From positions 124,001 through 188,000 of the forward strand of contig CAVZFC010000002.1 of NCBI GenBank assembly GCA_963774445.1: 64,000 bases of DNA, in the 5' to 3' direction. The DNA comes from CAVUQH01 sp963774445. GTDB taxonomy: Bacteria; Myxococcota_A; Polyangia; Haliangiales; Haliangiaceae. A model generated the notes under the pieces. The model did no database searches. It was not told the DNA's origin and was given only the letters and a program-made list of their open reading frames with translations. Shown here in pieces: positions 44,253 to 52,941 of the stretch. The position numbers and the translations under genes were made by a program. Numbering within the stretch: position 1 is the first letter of the stretch; every line of letters starts with the position of its first letter.

Positions 44253-47237
44253 ATGAACTCCATGCGTTCACGCCTATTGCCCGAGCTCGTCCTTGGAACT
44301 GCGCTCCTCTCGCTCGCCGCCTGCGGCGAGAAGAACCCCCCCGGCTCCACCTACTACGAGCGCAACATCGAGCCGATCCTGATCCAGTTCTGCGCCGGCA
44401 ACGTCGCCGGTTGCCACAAGGTCAACGACGGCGACCCGTACAAGTTTGCGGCCGGCAACCTGGACGTCTCCAGCTTCGAGCGCCTGCAGAAGCGGCGCGA
44501 CGTGCTCAAGCCGTTCGGCCCGTACCCGGTGCCGCTGCTCCTGATCAAGGCCGTGGGCCAGACCGACGAGCTCGGCTTCAACTACGAGGGCGAGTACCAT
44601 CCGCTCGAGATCCAGCACTCCGGCGGGCCGGTGATGCAGGTCGGCTCGGACGCCTACCTGACGCTGCTGACCTGGACCGAGAACGGCGCCACCGAGAACG
44701 GCCTGCCGCCGCCCGCGCCGCCGCGGGAGGGGGTGGGGCCGTGCTCGACGGCGGTGCCGGCCGAGTTCGATCCGGGGCCGATCCAGGCCAACGCTCAGTT
44801 CCAGAACTTCAAGAACAACGTCCAGCCGATCCTCGACAACTGCAACTCCGGCAACTGTCACGGCACGCCGCAGGCCGACTTCTACATCACCTGCGGCGAC
44901 GACGACAATCAGCTGGCGTACAACTTCAGCCAGGCCTGGTCGTTCGTCGACGACCCGGTTGACAGCTCCGAGATCCTGCAGGTGCCGCTGGCGGTGTCGT
45001 CCGGCGGCTACGCTCACACCGGTGGCGACCACTTCAGCTCGCGCACCGCCGACAACTACACCACCGTGCGCGACTGGGCCGAGTCGGTCGGGCGCCTGCG
45101 CTTCGGCGAGGGCGAGCCGGAGAAGCAGTTCTTCGCCGACCACGTGCAGCCGCTCTTGATCTCGCGCGGCTGTTCTTTCGAGGCCTGCCACAGCCCCGAG
45201 GCGACCAACGACTTCAAGCTGCGCTCGGGCAGCCAGGACTTCTTCTCGGCCATCGCGCTCGAGCGCAACTACGACCTGCTCAAGCAGGAGTTCCTCGCCT
45301 TCGAGGTGCCCGACGTCCGTCGCGGCCGCGCCGTGGCCAAGACCGTCCTGCCCAAGTTCGGCGGCATCGCCCACCGCGGTGGCCCGGTGCTCGAGACGCC
45401 CGGCTCCGGAGGCTCGGTGCCGGCGAGCTGCCCGGCAACCTACGACCCGGCCACCGCCAGCGCCTACTGCACCTTCCAGGCCTGGGAGAACCTCGAGCGG
45501 GCCAAGCTGATCAGCGACGGCGACGTCGATCCGCTGGGGCAGGGCGACACGGTTCCGATCGTCTACGTCGATCGCCTGGCCACCCACGTGGCCACGCCGC
45601 TCGAGTTCGACACCTACCAGCCCGATTCGGACCTCCTGGTCGCGACGGCGACCATCGGCGCCGACGGCTCGATCAGCGCGGGCGCCGGAACGTCGATCCT
45701 GGCCAACTGTCCGGGGGCGGGCAACCGCGCCGCCGTCGACGTGCGCGGTCCGTCGGTCAATCTCGACGGCAACCGGGTCGCCTTCGCCATGCGCACCTCG
45801 GCCAGCGAGGGGCTGTCGATCTACACGGTCAACCTGGACGGCTCGAGCTGCACCCGGGTGACCGGGCCGTCGGCCGACGTCAACGGCATCAAGATCCACG
45901 ACTTCGATCCGTCCTGGTCACCCGACGGCCAGTGGATCGTCTTCGCCTCGACCCGCGGCGCCACCGGCAACGGCCCGACGCTGTCGCGCAAGCTGTTCCT
46001 GCCGCAGTCGGACATCTGGCGGATGCACGCCGACGGCACCGGCGCCGAGCCGATGACCTTCCTCACCAACAGCGAGATCAATCCGCAGTGGATGCGCAAC
46101 GGCGAGGTCACGATGACCACCGAGAAGGTCTCGCAGGGCTTCTACCAGCTGTCGGGCCGGCGCATCAACTGGGACCGCACCGACTATCACCCGCTGCTGG
46201 CCCAGCGCAAGGAGTCGCCTTACGGCGATCCCGAGGACCCCACTGTCATGCATCCGTCGATCGGCTACCAGCAGGCGACCGAGGTGCGCGAGGCGTTCGA
46301 CGGCGACTTCCTCATCATCCTGTCGGATGCCGGGGCCAAGGGCGGCGCCGGTACGCTGGGGATCTTCAACCGCAGCGTCGGGCCGTTCGAGGCCGACCGC
46401 GACGACCCCGGCTTCCTCAAGTCGCTGACCATCGTCGACCCGGCTGCCACCGGGCGAGTCGGCTCCAACACCGACGGCGCCTACCGAAACCCGTTCCCGC
46501 TGCTCGACGGCAAGATCATGGTCTCGTACGCGGGCTACACCGGCGATCTGGGCAACGCCACGTCGCTCGACTGGGACATCGTCGCGATCGATCCGCGAAC
46601 CGGCAACCGGACGACGCTGATCGGCGGCGCCGGCGCCCAGGTCGACGCGGTGCTGGCGCTCAAGCATCCGCCGCGGCCGTTCTTCGTCAACAAGCGCCAG
46701 CTGGTCTTCGGCGGCAAGACGGATCCCACCCTGGCGGCCAACAATCAGGCCTACGTCCACTTCCCCGACGCGCCGGCCGTCTTCACTCTGGTCAACGCCA
46801 ACCTGCGCAAGGGGCGACCGATCGATCTATTCGACCAGGCCACCCAGCTGGCCGTCTACCGCGAGAATCCACCGCCGCAGGGGACCACCTCGGGCAACAC
46901 CCCGGACGGCATCTACGAGTCGCGGGATCTATTGGGCACGGCGCCGCTGGAGAAGGACGGCTCGGTGCGGATCGTCGCCCCGGCCGGCACCGGCCTCATC
47001 CTCGAGCTGCAGGACAACCAGGGCAACCCGGTGGTGACGATGAAGGAGGAGCACCAGCTGGGGCCGGGCGAGGAGATCAGCCTGGGTATCCGCCGCGAGC
47101 TGTTCGACGCGGTCTGCGGCGGCTGCCATGGCTCGGTGTCGGGCAGCGAGCTCGACATCGCGGTGACCCCCGACGCCCTGACCGGGGCCTCCGAGTCGCT
47201 GTCGGCCAAGCAAACACCGATCGAGCTAAGTAAGTGA
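44253..47237 (+). CDS. Multihaem-like lipoprotein with three CXnCH modules and TolB-like propeller
   Basis: A 994-residue protein. ATG 44253 begins a signal peptide with lipobox SLAAC. Three tandem modules each have a PIL-type helix, an extended haem motif and a downstream H-x-G-G. Module 1: C47-x6-C54-H55 with H122. Module 2: C197-x4-C202-H203 with H255. Module 3: C307-x4-C312-H313 with H374. A TolB/PD40 propeller follows (about 480-850; DPSWSPDGQWIVFASTRG). A HzsA-like beta domain (DGSVRIVAPAGTGLILELQD) leads to a canonical C955-x2-C958-H959. CX4CH is known to bind haem in cytochrome c3; CX6CH is unusual. It is related in layout to the upstream dihaem protein, suggesting a redox pair on the cell surface. 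Confidence 0.78.
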   Translation: MNSMRSRLLPELVLGTALLSLAACGEKNPPGSTYYERNIEPILIQFCAGNVAGCHKVNDGDPYKFAAGNLDVSSFERLQKRRDVLKPFGPYPVPLLLIKAVGQTDELGFNYEGEYHPLEIQHSGGPVMQVGSDAYLTLLTWTENGATENGLPPPAPPREGVGPCSTAVPAEFDPGPIQANAQFQNFKNNVQPILDNCNSGNCHGTPQADFYITCGDDDNQLAYNFSQAWSFVDDPVDSSEILQVPLAVSSGGYAHTGGDHFSSRTADNYTTVRDWAESVGRLRFGEGEPEKQFFADHVQPLLISRGCSFEACHSPEATNDFKLRSGSQDFFSAIALERNYDLLKQEFLAFEVPDVRRGRAVAKTVLPKFGGIAHRGGPVLETPGSGGSVPASCPATYDPATASAYCTFQAWENLERAKLISDGDVDPLGQGDTVPIVYVDRLATHVATPLEFDTYQPDSDLLVATATIGADGSISAGAGTSILANCPGAGNRAAVDVRGPSVNLDGNRVAFAMRTSASEGLSIYTVNLDGSSCTRVTGPSADVNGIKIHDFDPSWSPDGQWIVFASTRGATGNGPTLSRKLFLPQSDIWRMHADGTGAEPMTFLTNSEINPQWMRNGEVTMTTEKVSQGFYQLSGRRINWDRTDYHPLLAQRKESPYGDPEDPTVMHPSIGYQQATEVREAFDGDFLIILSDAGAKGGAGTLGIFNRSVGPFEADRDDPGFLKSLTIVDPAATGRVGSNTDGAYRNPFPLLDGKIMVSYAGYTGDLGNATSLDWDIVAIDPRTGNRTTLIGGAGAQVDAVLALKHPPRPFFVNKRQLVFGGKTDPTLAANNQAYVHFPDAPAVFTLVNANLRKGRPIDLFDQATQLAVYRENPPPQGTTSGNTPDGIYESRDLLGTAPLEKDGSVRIVAPAGTGLILELQDNQGNPVVTMKEEHQLGPGEEISLGIRRELFDAVCGGCHGSVSGSELDIAVTPDALTGASESLSAKQTPIELSK

Positions 47238-47364
47238 AATAGGGGCGGGAATTTCATTGAATTTCCGTCCCCCTCCGCACGTCAGCGCCTTGTAGGTCCG
47301 GATTTTGGGGGCTATGCTGCCCCGAGGAGATCGATAGGACTCAAGTATGCGGAGGGTTGAAGCG

Positions 47365-48213
47365 ATGCGTGGTGCTCGGACTTGGGGCCTCATGGCCTTC
47401 GCCCTGGCGATGTCCTTGGTGGTGTCGGCAGGAACAGCGGACGCGGGCAGGCACCACAAGAAGAAGAAGGCGCCAGCCAGGCCTGTGCCCGCCATGATGA
47501 ACGCGGAGCAGGCCAAGGCCGTGAAGGCGTTCATGGGCGCGTTCAAGTTCGGCATGAGCAAGGACGACGTCATCAAGGTCGTCGGCAAGCAGATCAAGGA
47601 ACGCTACGCCGAGACCATCTCGGCCACCGACGACGTCTACGCGCAGGACAAGCTGCGCCGCAAGCGGGACAAGGAGATCAAGCGGTTCCGCAAGTCGTGG
47701 ATCGAGTTCCAGGGGCACAAGACCGGCTGGGACGTGTCGATCATCGACGACCAGTTCAAGCAGAAGACGGGCGAGGCGATGATGGTCCACTGGGAGACCA
47801 GTGAGGGCCGCGACCAGCGCCGGTTCTTCTTCTTCTTCCGCGGCCACCTGTACAAGATGTTCCTGGCCCTCAACACGTCGGCCATCGCCGGCGCCGAGGA
47901 CAAGGGCTTCGACTACTTCCGCCAGCTGATGGAAAGCCGCTTCGGCCCTGGCGCCGACATCAACGGCCGAGTCGAGTGGCGCTCGAAGAAGCTGCACGCC
48001 CAGGCGATCAACAAGATGGGCCTGTACGGCGCCTTCTGCCTGGCGATTGCCGACCTGGAGTCCGAGGCCGATCTCGCGTCGGTGCGCCAGGCCAACGCCC
48101 CGGATGGTCCGAAGAAGGACAACATCATCGAGGCGATCAAGGACAACGGCGAGGTTCCGGACATCAAGTCCAACGCCAACACGATCGACACCCTGACCAA
48201 GGGCAAGAAGTAG
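47365..48213 (+). CDS. Exported protein, unknown function
   Basis: A 282-residue protein. The start is set at ATG 47365, because GGAGGG (about 47350-47355) lies at the right distance; an upstream in-frame ATG at 47347 has no such site. A signal peptide ends near AGTADAG and is followed by a Lys/His-rich stretch. The body is charged and mixed helical, containing KFGMSKDDVIKVVGKQIKER, then KSWIEFQGHKTGWDVSIIDD, DQRRFFFFFRGHLYKMF and FDYFRQLMESRFGPG. I recognise no family. It reads like a small periplasmic sensor or chaperone, but that is a guess. It lies 127 bases after the multihaem-like gene. Confidence 0.78.
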   Translation: MRGARTWGLMAFALAMSLVVSAGTADAGRHHKKKKAPARPVPAMMNAEQAKAVKAFMGAFKFGMSKDDVIKVVGKQIKERYAETISATDDVYAQDKLRRKRDKEIKRFRKSWIEFQGHKTGWDVSIIDDQFKQKTGEAMMVHWETSEGRDQRRFFFFFRGHLYKMFLALNTSAIAGAEDKGFDYFRQLMESRFGPGADINGRVEWRSKKLHAQAINKMGLYGAFCLAIADLESEADLASVRQANAPDGPKKDNIIEAIKDNGEVPDIKSNANTIDTLTKGKK

Positions 48214-48265
48214 CGCCCCGGCGAGATCCCGTGTGATGACGACCCCTTGACGCATCCGCCGGCGG

Positions 48266-49537
48266 GTGCGTACCATCGCGGCGGTGCTGGTTCGAGGGGG
48301 AGCGGCCGCCGCGCTGGCCGTGATAGTGCTGGTCGGGCAACCGCGATCCGCTGAGGCCGGCTCGCCGGCGACCCCGCGGCACGTCGTGGTCCAGGCCTAC
48401 GCTGCCGACGGTCTGACCGAGGCCGAGCGGCGTGCCATCGAACAGTCTCTGGCCGCGGGCGTGCGCCGATCCATGAAGGCCAAGAAGGGCGCCGAGGTAG
48501 TCACCGGCACGCCCGAGGACACCATCTCCGAGGCGGCCGAGAAGGCACTGGAGCGCAGCGACAAGGGGCTGGCCGAGGCGATCAAGCGGATGCGCAACCT
48601 CGAGGACGGCGCCCTCGACCTGCTCGACTGGGCCGCCGACGAGTACCAGCGCTACCTGCCGCAGCTGATGGCCCGCGACGGCAACGCGAACAAGCTGATC
48701 GAGGTCCACGAGCGGACCGCCATCGCCAGCTTCCTCAACGGCGACCAGAAGGCGGCGACCGAGGCGCTGCGCAAGGCGTTCGTCCTGAATCCCGATCTCG
48801 ACTACGACGAGAAGATCTTCCCGCCGCAGCTGGAGAAGCTGGTGGTCAACGAGCGGCTCTATCACGACGAGCTGGGGCGCGGTGGTGTCCGCGTCGAGCT
48901 GGAGGGCGGCGGGCAAGCGACGGTCTACGTCAACGGCATCGCCCGCGGCGCGGCCCCGGTGACGGTCGACGACCTGCCCGCCGGCCCGAACGTGGTGTCG
49001 CTGGTGGCGCCCGCCGCCGAGCCGGTGATCGTCATCGCCCAGGTCGCCGGCGGCGGCGATCGGGTGACGGTGAAGGGCGCGGTCAAGCTGCCCAAGAGCG
49101 TGGATCGTGGCCCGCTGGCCGGCACCCGCGGCGACGTCGGCAACCCGCACGTGGCGTCGACGATCGCCCGAGCGGGCCAGGGCCTCGGCGCAGACGCCCT
49201 GGTGCTGGCGCTGCCCACGCCGCACGGCGACGAGATTGCGGTGGTCGCCTACGTCTACGACCTGCGCAGCGGCGCGCTCGTCGGGCGCACCGAGGACACG
49301 CTGCCCCGCGCCGGCGCCGACGCCGAGGATCTGGGCGGCGCGCTGATGGCGACCGTGACCTGGCAGCCGAGCATCGCGCTCGGCCCGAAGAAGCCGCCGA
49401 TCTGGAAGCACAAATATTTCTGGCCGGCTGTGGGTGCTGCCGCCGGCGTCGTCCTGATTGCCGTGGTGGTCGGTGTTGCCACCCACGGCCTGAGCAACGG
49501 TGAGAAGGTCAGCATCCTGCCGGTGCTGCGGTTCTGA
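48266..49537 (+). CDS. Envelope protein with PEGA-like domain and C-terminal membrane anchor
   Basis: A 423-residue protein from GTG 48266. A signal peptide ends near PRSAEAG. The first half is helical (about 35-205), with a TPR-like piece reading DQKAATEALRKAFVLNPDLD. A PEGA-like beta domain follows (about 207-275): VRVELEGGGQATVYVNGIAR. A mixed region comes next, then one membrane helix (about 388-412) near the end. Myxobacterial genomes carry many such PEGA proteins. No catalytic motif is seen. It lies between the unknown exported protein and a lipoprotein gene, separated by 52 and 20 bases. Confidence 0.77.
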   Translation: MRTIAAVLVRGGAAAALAVIVLVGQPRSAEAGSPATPRHVVVQAYAADGLTEAERRAIEQSLAAGVRRSMKAKKGAEVVTGTPEDTISEAAEKALERSDKGLAEAIKRMRNLEDGALDLLDWAADEYQRYLPQLMARDGNANKLIEVHERTAIASFLNGDQKAATEALRKAFVLNPDLDYDEKIFPPQLEKLVVNERLYHDELGRGGVRVELEGGGQATVYVNGIARGAAPVTVDDLPAGPNVVSLVAPAAEPVIVIAQVAGGGDRVTVKGAVKLPKSVDRGPLAGTRGDVGNPHVASTIARAGQGLGADALVLALPTPHGDEIAVVAYVYDLRSGALVGRTEDTLPRAGADAEDLGGALMATVTWQPSIALGPKKPPIWKHKYFWPAVGAAAGVVLIAVVVGVATHGLSNGEKVSILPVLRF

Positions 49538-49557
49538 TTCGACTACAAGGAGAGACT

Positions 49558-51060
49558 ATGTCCACGACCCTGCGAAGCCTGGCAATCCTGGCGCTGATCG
49601 CGACCGGAGCCTGCGGCGATTCCCTGGATGTCCAGAACACCGTGCCGCGCGGTTCGATCGGTGGCCTCGTCGTGGACTCGGTCACGCGCATGCCGCTCGA
49701 AGGTGCGACCGTTTCGGTCATCGCCGGCGGCGAGTCGAAGGGGCCGACCAAGACCAAGGCCGACGGCCATTTCTCCATCAACGACGTCCGTGCCGGTGAC
49801 GTGCTCATCATGATCGACGGCCCGGCCGACGCCGGCTATCAGCAGGCGTTCATCCACGGCTTCCTCGACGACACCGCTGGCAACTTCCCGGCGCACAACA
49901 CCATCACCCTGGGTATTGGCCTGATCGCGGCCGGCGGCGACTACCGGGTCCGTGTCCTGGACACGCAGGGCCGTCCGGTCAGCATGTATCCGGTCACGCT
50001 GCGCCACTTCGTCCAGTACATCGACTTCTCCTCCGGCCTGTCGCGGAACGGCGGCGAGGTGGTGATGACCACCACCACCGGCACCGACGGTCGCGCCACC
50101 TTTACCGGCATGCCACCGTTCAACGCGCTGAGCCCCGACATCAACCCGACCGGCGTGCTGCTCCTGCCGCCGGTGGAGGAGAACGGCCTGTTCGTCTATC
50201 CGGGCGGCACGCAGACGGTCAACCTGCGCGACTTCGGCGACCCGTCGCCGGACGTCATCCTCGATCCCAACCTGGCGGCGTCGTTGAGCATCCGCGCGAG
50301 CACGGTCGCCGACCTCTACAATCCGCCCGGATCGAGCGCCACCGGCACCGTCCTGGGCATCAACGACACCATCCACGTCGCCTTCAACCTGCCGATCCAG
50401 GACGCCACGGTGACGGTGATGAACGAGGTCGGCACGCCGCTCGGCGCGCAGCCCAGCGTGACGCCCAGCGAGGACAACCTGGCGATCTCGTTCGGCCAGA
50501 GCCCGCTGTCGCCGGGCAACGAGTACAACATCGTCATCCACGCGGTCGCCAACGTCGGCGACACCCTGGTCGAGGGCGACTTCGCCGGTGCGTTCTTCAC
50601 CGCCGGCACCGGCCCCGACGTCACCGTCTCCAACGTCGTCCGCGACGCGGCCACGCAGAACGTGGACGTCGAGTTCTCCGAGCCGATCGGCATCGGCGGC
50701 GGCAACGCCATCGGCCTGTCGGGCGGCAACTGCGTGCTGTTCTTCAACGCGAATCTCGCCGACATCACCGGCACCGGGGTCATCGGCGACGCCCCCAACG
50801 AGCGGGGCAACGACACCTGCGCCAACGTGGTGCTCTACTCGAACGAGCCGGACCCGCCCGGCCTGGGGCATCGGTCCGGCTATACGAAATATTGGCGCTT
50901 CACCGCGCCGGCAACGGCGGCCGGAGGCACGCTGCCCGCGGGCACGCGGTTCGATGTGGTCTTCTCCCACGTCGTGAGCTCGAGCCTGGTCATCGAGCGC
51001 GCGGATGGCACGCCGGTGCACGACTTCGTCGATCCGATCGACATTCCCATCAACCCGTAG
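49558..51060 (+). CDS. Multi-domain Ig-like lipoprotein
   Basis: A 500-residue protein with an excellent ribosome-binding site (AAGGAGAG). Signal peptide with lipobox IATGAC. The first domain (about 30-90) is a carboxypeptidase-regulatory-like sandwich: GSIGGLVVDSVTRMPLEGAT and TKADGHFSINDVRAGDV. A second similar domain begins YRVRVLDTQGRPVSMYPVTL. The C-terminal half has two bacterial Ig-like domains: IHVAFNLPIQDATVTVMNEV, then VVRDAATQNVDVEFSEPI. A surface-exposed adhesive or structural lipoprotein is most likely. It is the last gene of the six-gene run that starts with the dihaem protein. Confidence 0.82.
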   Translation: MSTTLRSLAILALIATGACGDSLDVQNTVPRGSIGGLVVDSVTRMPLEGATVSVIAGGESKGPTKTKADGHFSINDVRAGDVLIMIDGPADAGYQQAFIHGFLDDTAGNFPAHNTITLGIGLIAAGGDYRVRVLDTQGRPVSMYPVTLRHFVQYIDFSSGLSRNGGEVVMTTTTGTDGRATFTGMPPFNALSPDINPTGVLLLPPVEENGLFVYPGGTQTVNLRDFGDPSPDVILDPNLAASLSIRASTVADLYNPPGSSATGTVLGINDTIHVAFNLPIQDATVTVMNEVGTPLGAQPSVTPSEDNLAISFGQSPLSPGNEYNIVIHAVANVGDTLVEGDFAGAFFTAGTGPDVTVSNVVRDAATQNVDVEFSEPIGIGGGNAIGLSGGNCVLFFNANLADITGTGVIGDAPNERGNDTCANVVLYSNEPDPPGLGHRSGYTKYWRFTAPATAAGGTLPAGTRFDVVFSHVVSSSLVIERADGTPVHDFVDPIDIPINP

Positions 51061-51089
51061 CGCCGCGCGGGCGCCCCTCCGGCTGACCC

Positions 51090-51240
51090 GGTTCGTCGCG
51101 AGCGTCCCGCAGCCGCGATCAGCCGGCGTGAAGAGGGGCTCTCGCCGTGCTTGCGGGCGTTGTTGAGGACGTAGGCCAGAGACGCCCGCACCTGCCTGGG
51201 CGTGCGCAGGAGCTCCAGGTGGTAGCGGTCGAATCGCCAC
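51090..51240 (-). pseudogene. Remnant of a REP-associated tyrosine transposase (RAYT)
   Basis: On the minus strand the reading RFDRYHLELLRTPRQVRASL, followed directly by AYVLNNARKHG, matches the C-terminal part of IS200-like RAYT transposases (pattern DRYH, L-x-TPREVRNALAYVL, NARKH). The catalytic HUH and Tyr region and the real C-terminus are absent. Only about 50 codons of similarity remain, so it is a truncated relic. RAYTs mobilise the REP palindromes they recognise; a REP palindrome lies right beside it. Confidence 0.65.
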
Positions 51241-51243
51241 CGA

Positions 51244-51311
51244 TCCGGTCGCCCTGAGCTTGTCGAAGGGCGCATCGTACGCGCCCTTCGACAGGCTCAT
51301 GGCGACCGGAT
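51244..51311. repeat. REP-type palindrome (inverted pair)
   Basis: A 68-base inverted repeat: left arm from 51244 containing CCTGAGCTTGTCGAAGGGC, right arm to 51311 containing GCCCTTCGACAGGCTCATGG, centre near 51277. The arms differ at two positions. The core CTGAGCTTGTCGAAGGG is a REP element found in many bacterial genomes. It lies next to a RAYT relic and at a convergent gene end, so it may also act as a terminator or mRNA stabiliser. Confidence 0.85.
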
Positions 51312-51330
51312 ACAAGGTCGTTACCCGCCG

Positions 51331-51370
51331 CGCGAATCCGACCGATGGTCCGCGAATCCGACCGATGGTC
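51331..51370. repeat. Perfect 20-bp tandem direct repeat
   Basis: CGCGAATCCGACCGATGGTC occurs twice without gap (51331-51350, 51351-51370). It could be a small tandem duplication or a target-site-like scar of the neighbouring mobile element; only two copies are present. Confidence 0.9.
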
Positions 51371-51433
51371 AGTCGAGAGACACGCGGCTACGCGGGCCGG
51401 TCAGTCGGCCCCGCCGCACCGATTGCGCGTGGC

Positions 51434-52639
51434 CTACAGGAAGAAGGTGAACTTCTCGCCCGCGCCGGCCTTGGCCTTGAGGTCGTTCTCGAGCTTGCCG
51501 CCGAGCTCGACCAGCTCCTCGACCTTCGCCGCGAGCTCCTTGACGCGCTCGGTGTACTCTTTTTCGGCGTAGGCGGGGGTGGTGCCGCGGGCAAGGATTT
51601 CCATGGTGCCATCGGGCAGGATCAGCAGCAGCTTGCCGTCCTCGAGGCTGCCGGCGGCCGGCTGGGGCTCGCCCTTCTTCCACGCTTCGTCGGGGCCCGA
51701 CCGGTAGGCGAAGGCGGTCGGCGACGAGGTGCCGCAGTCGCCGGTCTCGCTGATCTTGTCGCCGCAGTACGGCATGCCGAGCTCGACGACCTGGGAGCCG
51801 AAGCGTTTGCTGCCCTGCTGGGCTTCCTGCTCGTTGGGCACCTGGACCATCACGGCGTAGCGGTACGCGGTGTACTGCGTGCCGGTGTCGTTGTCCGCCG
51901 GCTGAGCCTTCTTCTTGTTCTGCTTGGCCAGGAGCAGGTGCTTCTCATCGCGCTTGGTCAGCGCGATGTGCGCCTTGATGTCCTTGAACAGCTTGGTCTC
52001 TTCGCTGGCGAAGTAGAGGGTGTCGGCGACCAGGTCGGGATCGAGCTCGTAGAGCCACGACTTGTAGATCACCGAGTCGTCGAAGCTGGTGGACTCGACG
52101 GCTTCGAGCTTCTTGGTCAGGTCGGGGTCGAAGCTGGCGTAGCCGCCCTTGGCCGCGTTCTGGAACGCGTACTGATAGTTCCTCAGCGACTTGCGGCCCT
52201 TGGTGATCTCTTTGGCGATCTTGCCGGCGTCGTGGATCGTGCGGTTGAACTGCTTGGAGTTCGTGCCGATCTGGCCGATCGCCACGCCGACGACGAGCGG
52301 AATGAGAACGATGCCGGCGATCTTGGCCACGCGGACGAACGTGCCCTTGTGCTCGACGCTCTCGATCGCCTCGCCCTTCTCGATGACGACGATCTCCGGC
52401 CCATGGTGAGCTGGCGCACGTGCGGCGGTGTTCGCCGCCGCGTTCAGCGCGCCGAACGGATCGTCGGAGACCTGGGGTCCCGCTGGCCTGGCGCCGGGCG
52501 GCGCAGGCACGGCACCCTTCACACCTGGAGGCGGCACGACGCCGCGAGCGGGCTTCGCAGGCGCCGCCTTCTTCAACCCCAGACGGGCTTTTAGATCACT
52601 GATATCACGCACGCCCGGGCGCTTCGCGGACTCGCTCAA
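51434..52639 (-). CDS. Single-span membrane protein, unknown function, TTG start
   Basis: A 401-residue protein. The start is set at TTG 52639 because GGAGG lies five bases before it and a TTGACA promoter further upstream; the longer open frame runs through the promoter and is not used. The N-terminal 110 residues are Pro/Ala-rich, beginning SESAKRPGVRDISDLKARLG. A membrane helix spans about 112-132 (AGIVLIPLVVGVAIGQIG). The extracytoplasmic part is charged and helical, with DDSVIYKSWLYELDPDLVAD, a Cys pair (CGDKISETGDCG) and a C-terminal coiled coil. I recognise no family. A myxobacterial envelope protein tethered to the inner membrane. Confidence 0.8.
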   Translation of the reverse strand: MSESAKRPGVRDISDLKARLGLKKAAPAKPARGVVPPPGVKGAVPAPPGARPAGPQVSDDPFGALNAAANTAARAPAHHGPEIVVIEKGEAIESVEHKGTFVRVAKIAGIVLIPLVVGVAIGQIGTNSKQFNRTIHDAGKIAKEITKGRKSLRNYQYAFQNAAKGGYASFDPDLTKKLEAVESTSFDDSVIYKSWLYELDPDLVADTLYFASEETKLFKDIKAHIALTKRDEKHLLLAKQNKKKAQPADNDTGTQYTAYRYAVMVQVPNEQEAQQGSKRFGSQVVELGMPYCGDKISETGDCGTSSPTAFAYRSGPDEAWKKGEPQPAAGSLEDGKLLLILPDGTMEILARGTTPAYAEKEYTERVKELAAKVEELVELGGKLENDLKAKAGAGEKFTFFL

Positions 52640-52941
52640 GGGGACCTCCCAATCGAGGACGGGACGATATAGGTGCAGGATTTTGCTGTCAAGGATAGCA
52701 CAAGCATTCCAATGGTCTGCGGCCCGGTCCGGGGCCTGTTGCAAGGGCGCCACGGCCGCTGTGAAGGGCCGTTCACGCAAGAGCCGGCCGCCGGTCCCGT
52801 TCCCCTGGTGCAACGCCCCGCAATCATACGGCCTGCCGGGTTTCGGCGACCCGCGGAAGGATGGCTCGGGGCATGCAGATGAATCGAACCACCGGCCTCG
52901 TGCGTACCTACGCAAGAGACCCGGCCAGAAAGGACGACCCC
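52640..52941. other. Divergent intergenic region
   Basis: 302 bases between the TTG-start gene (minus) and the beta-barrel gene (plus). It carries a clear sigma70-like promoter for the minus gene; no clear promoter for the plus gene was found. An in-frame ATG at 52861 would extend the plus gene but lacks signal-peptide character before 52942. Confidence 0.65.
52664..52692 (-). promoter_or_regulatory. Sigma70-like promoter of the TTG-start gene
   Basis: On the minus strand a perfect -35 TTGACA (52687-52692) is followed after exactly 17 bases by TATCGT (52664-52669, four of six to the -10 consensus). The transcript would start about 15 bases before the GGAGG site. Confidence 0.68.

Larger units (their letters stand above)
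51061..51433. other. Intergenic region with transposase remnant, REP palindrome and direct repeat
   Basis: 373 bases between two convergent genes. It contains, in order, a decayed RAYT-like fragment on the minus strand, a 68-base REP-type inverted repeat and a perfect 20-base tandem duplication; each is listed separately. No intact gene. Confidence 0.8.

Noticed and set aside
47238..47275. Hairpin-like AATTTC/GAAATT sequence after the multihaem-like gene.
   Set aside because: Central mismatches and no T-tract make it a poor terminator.
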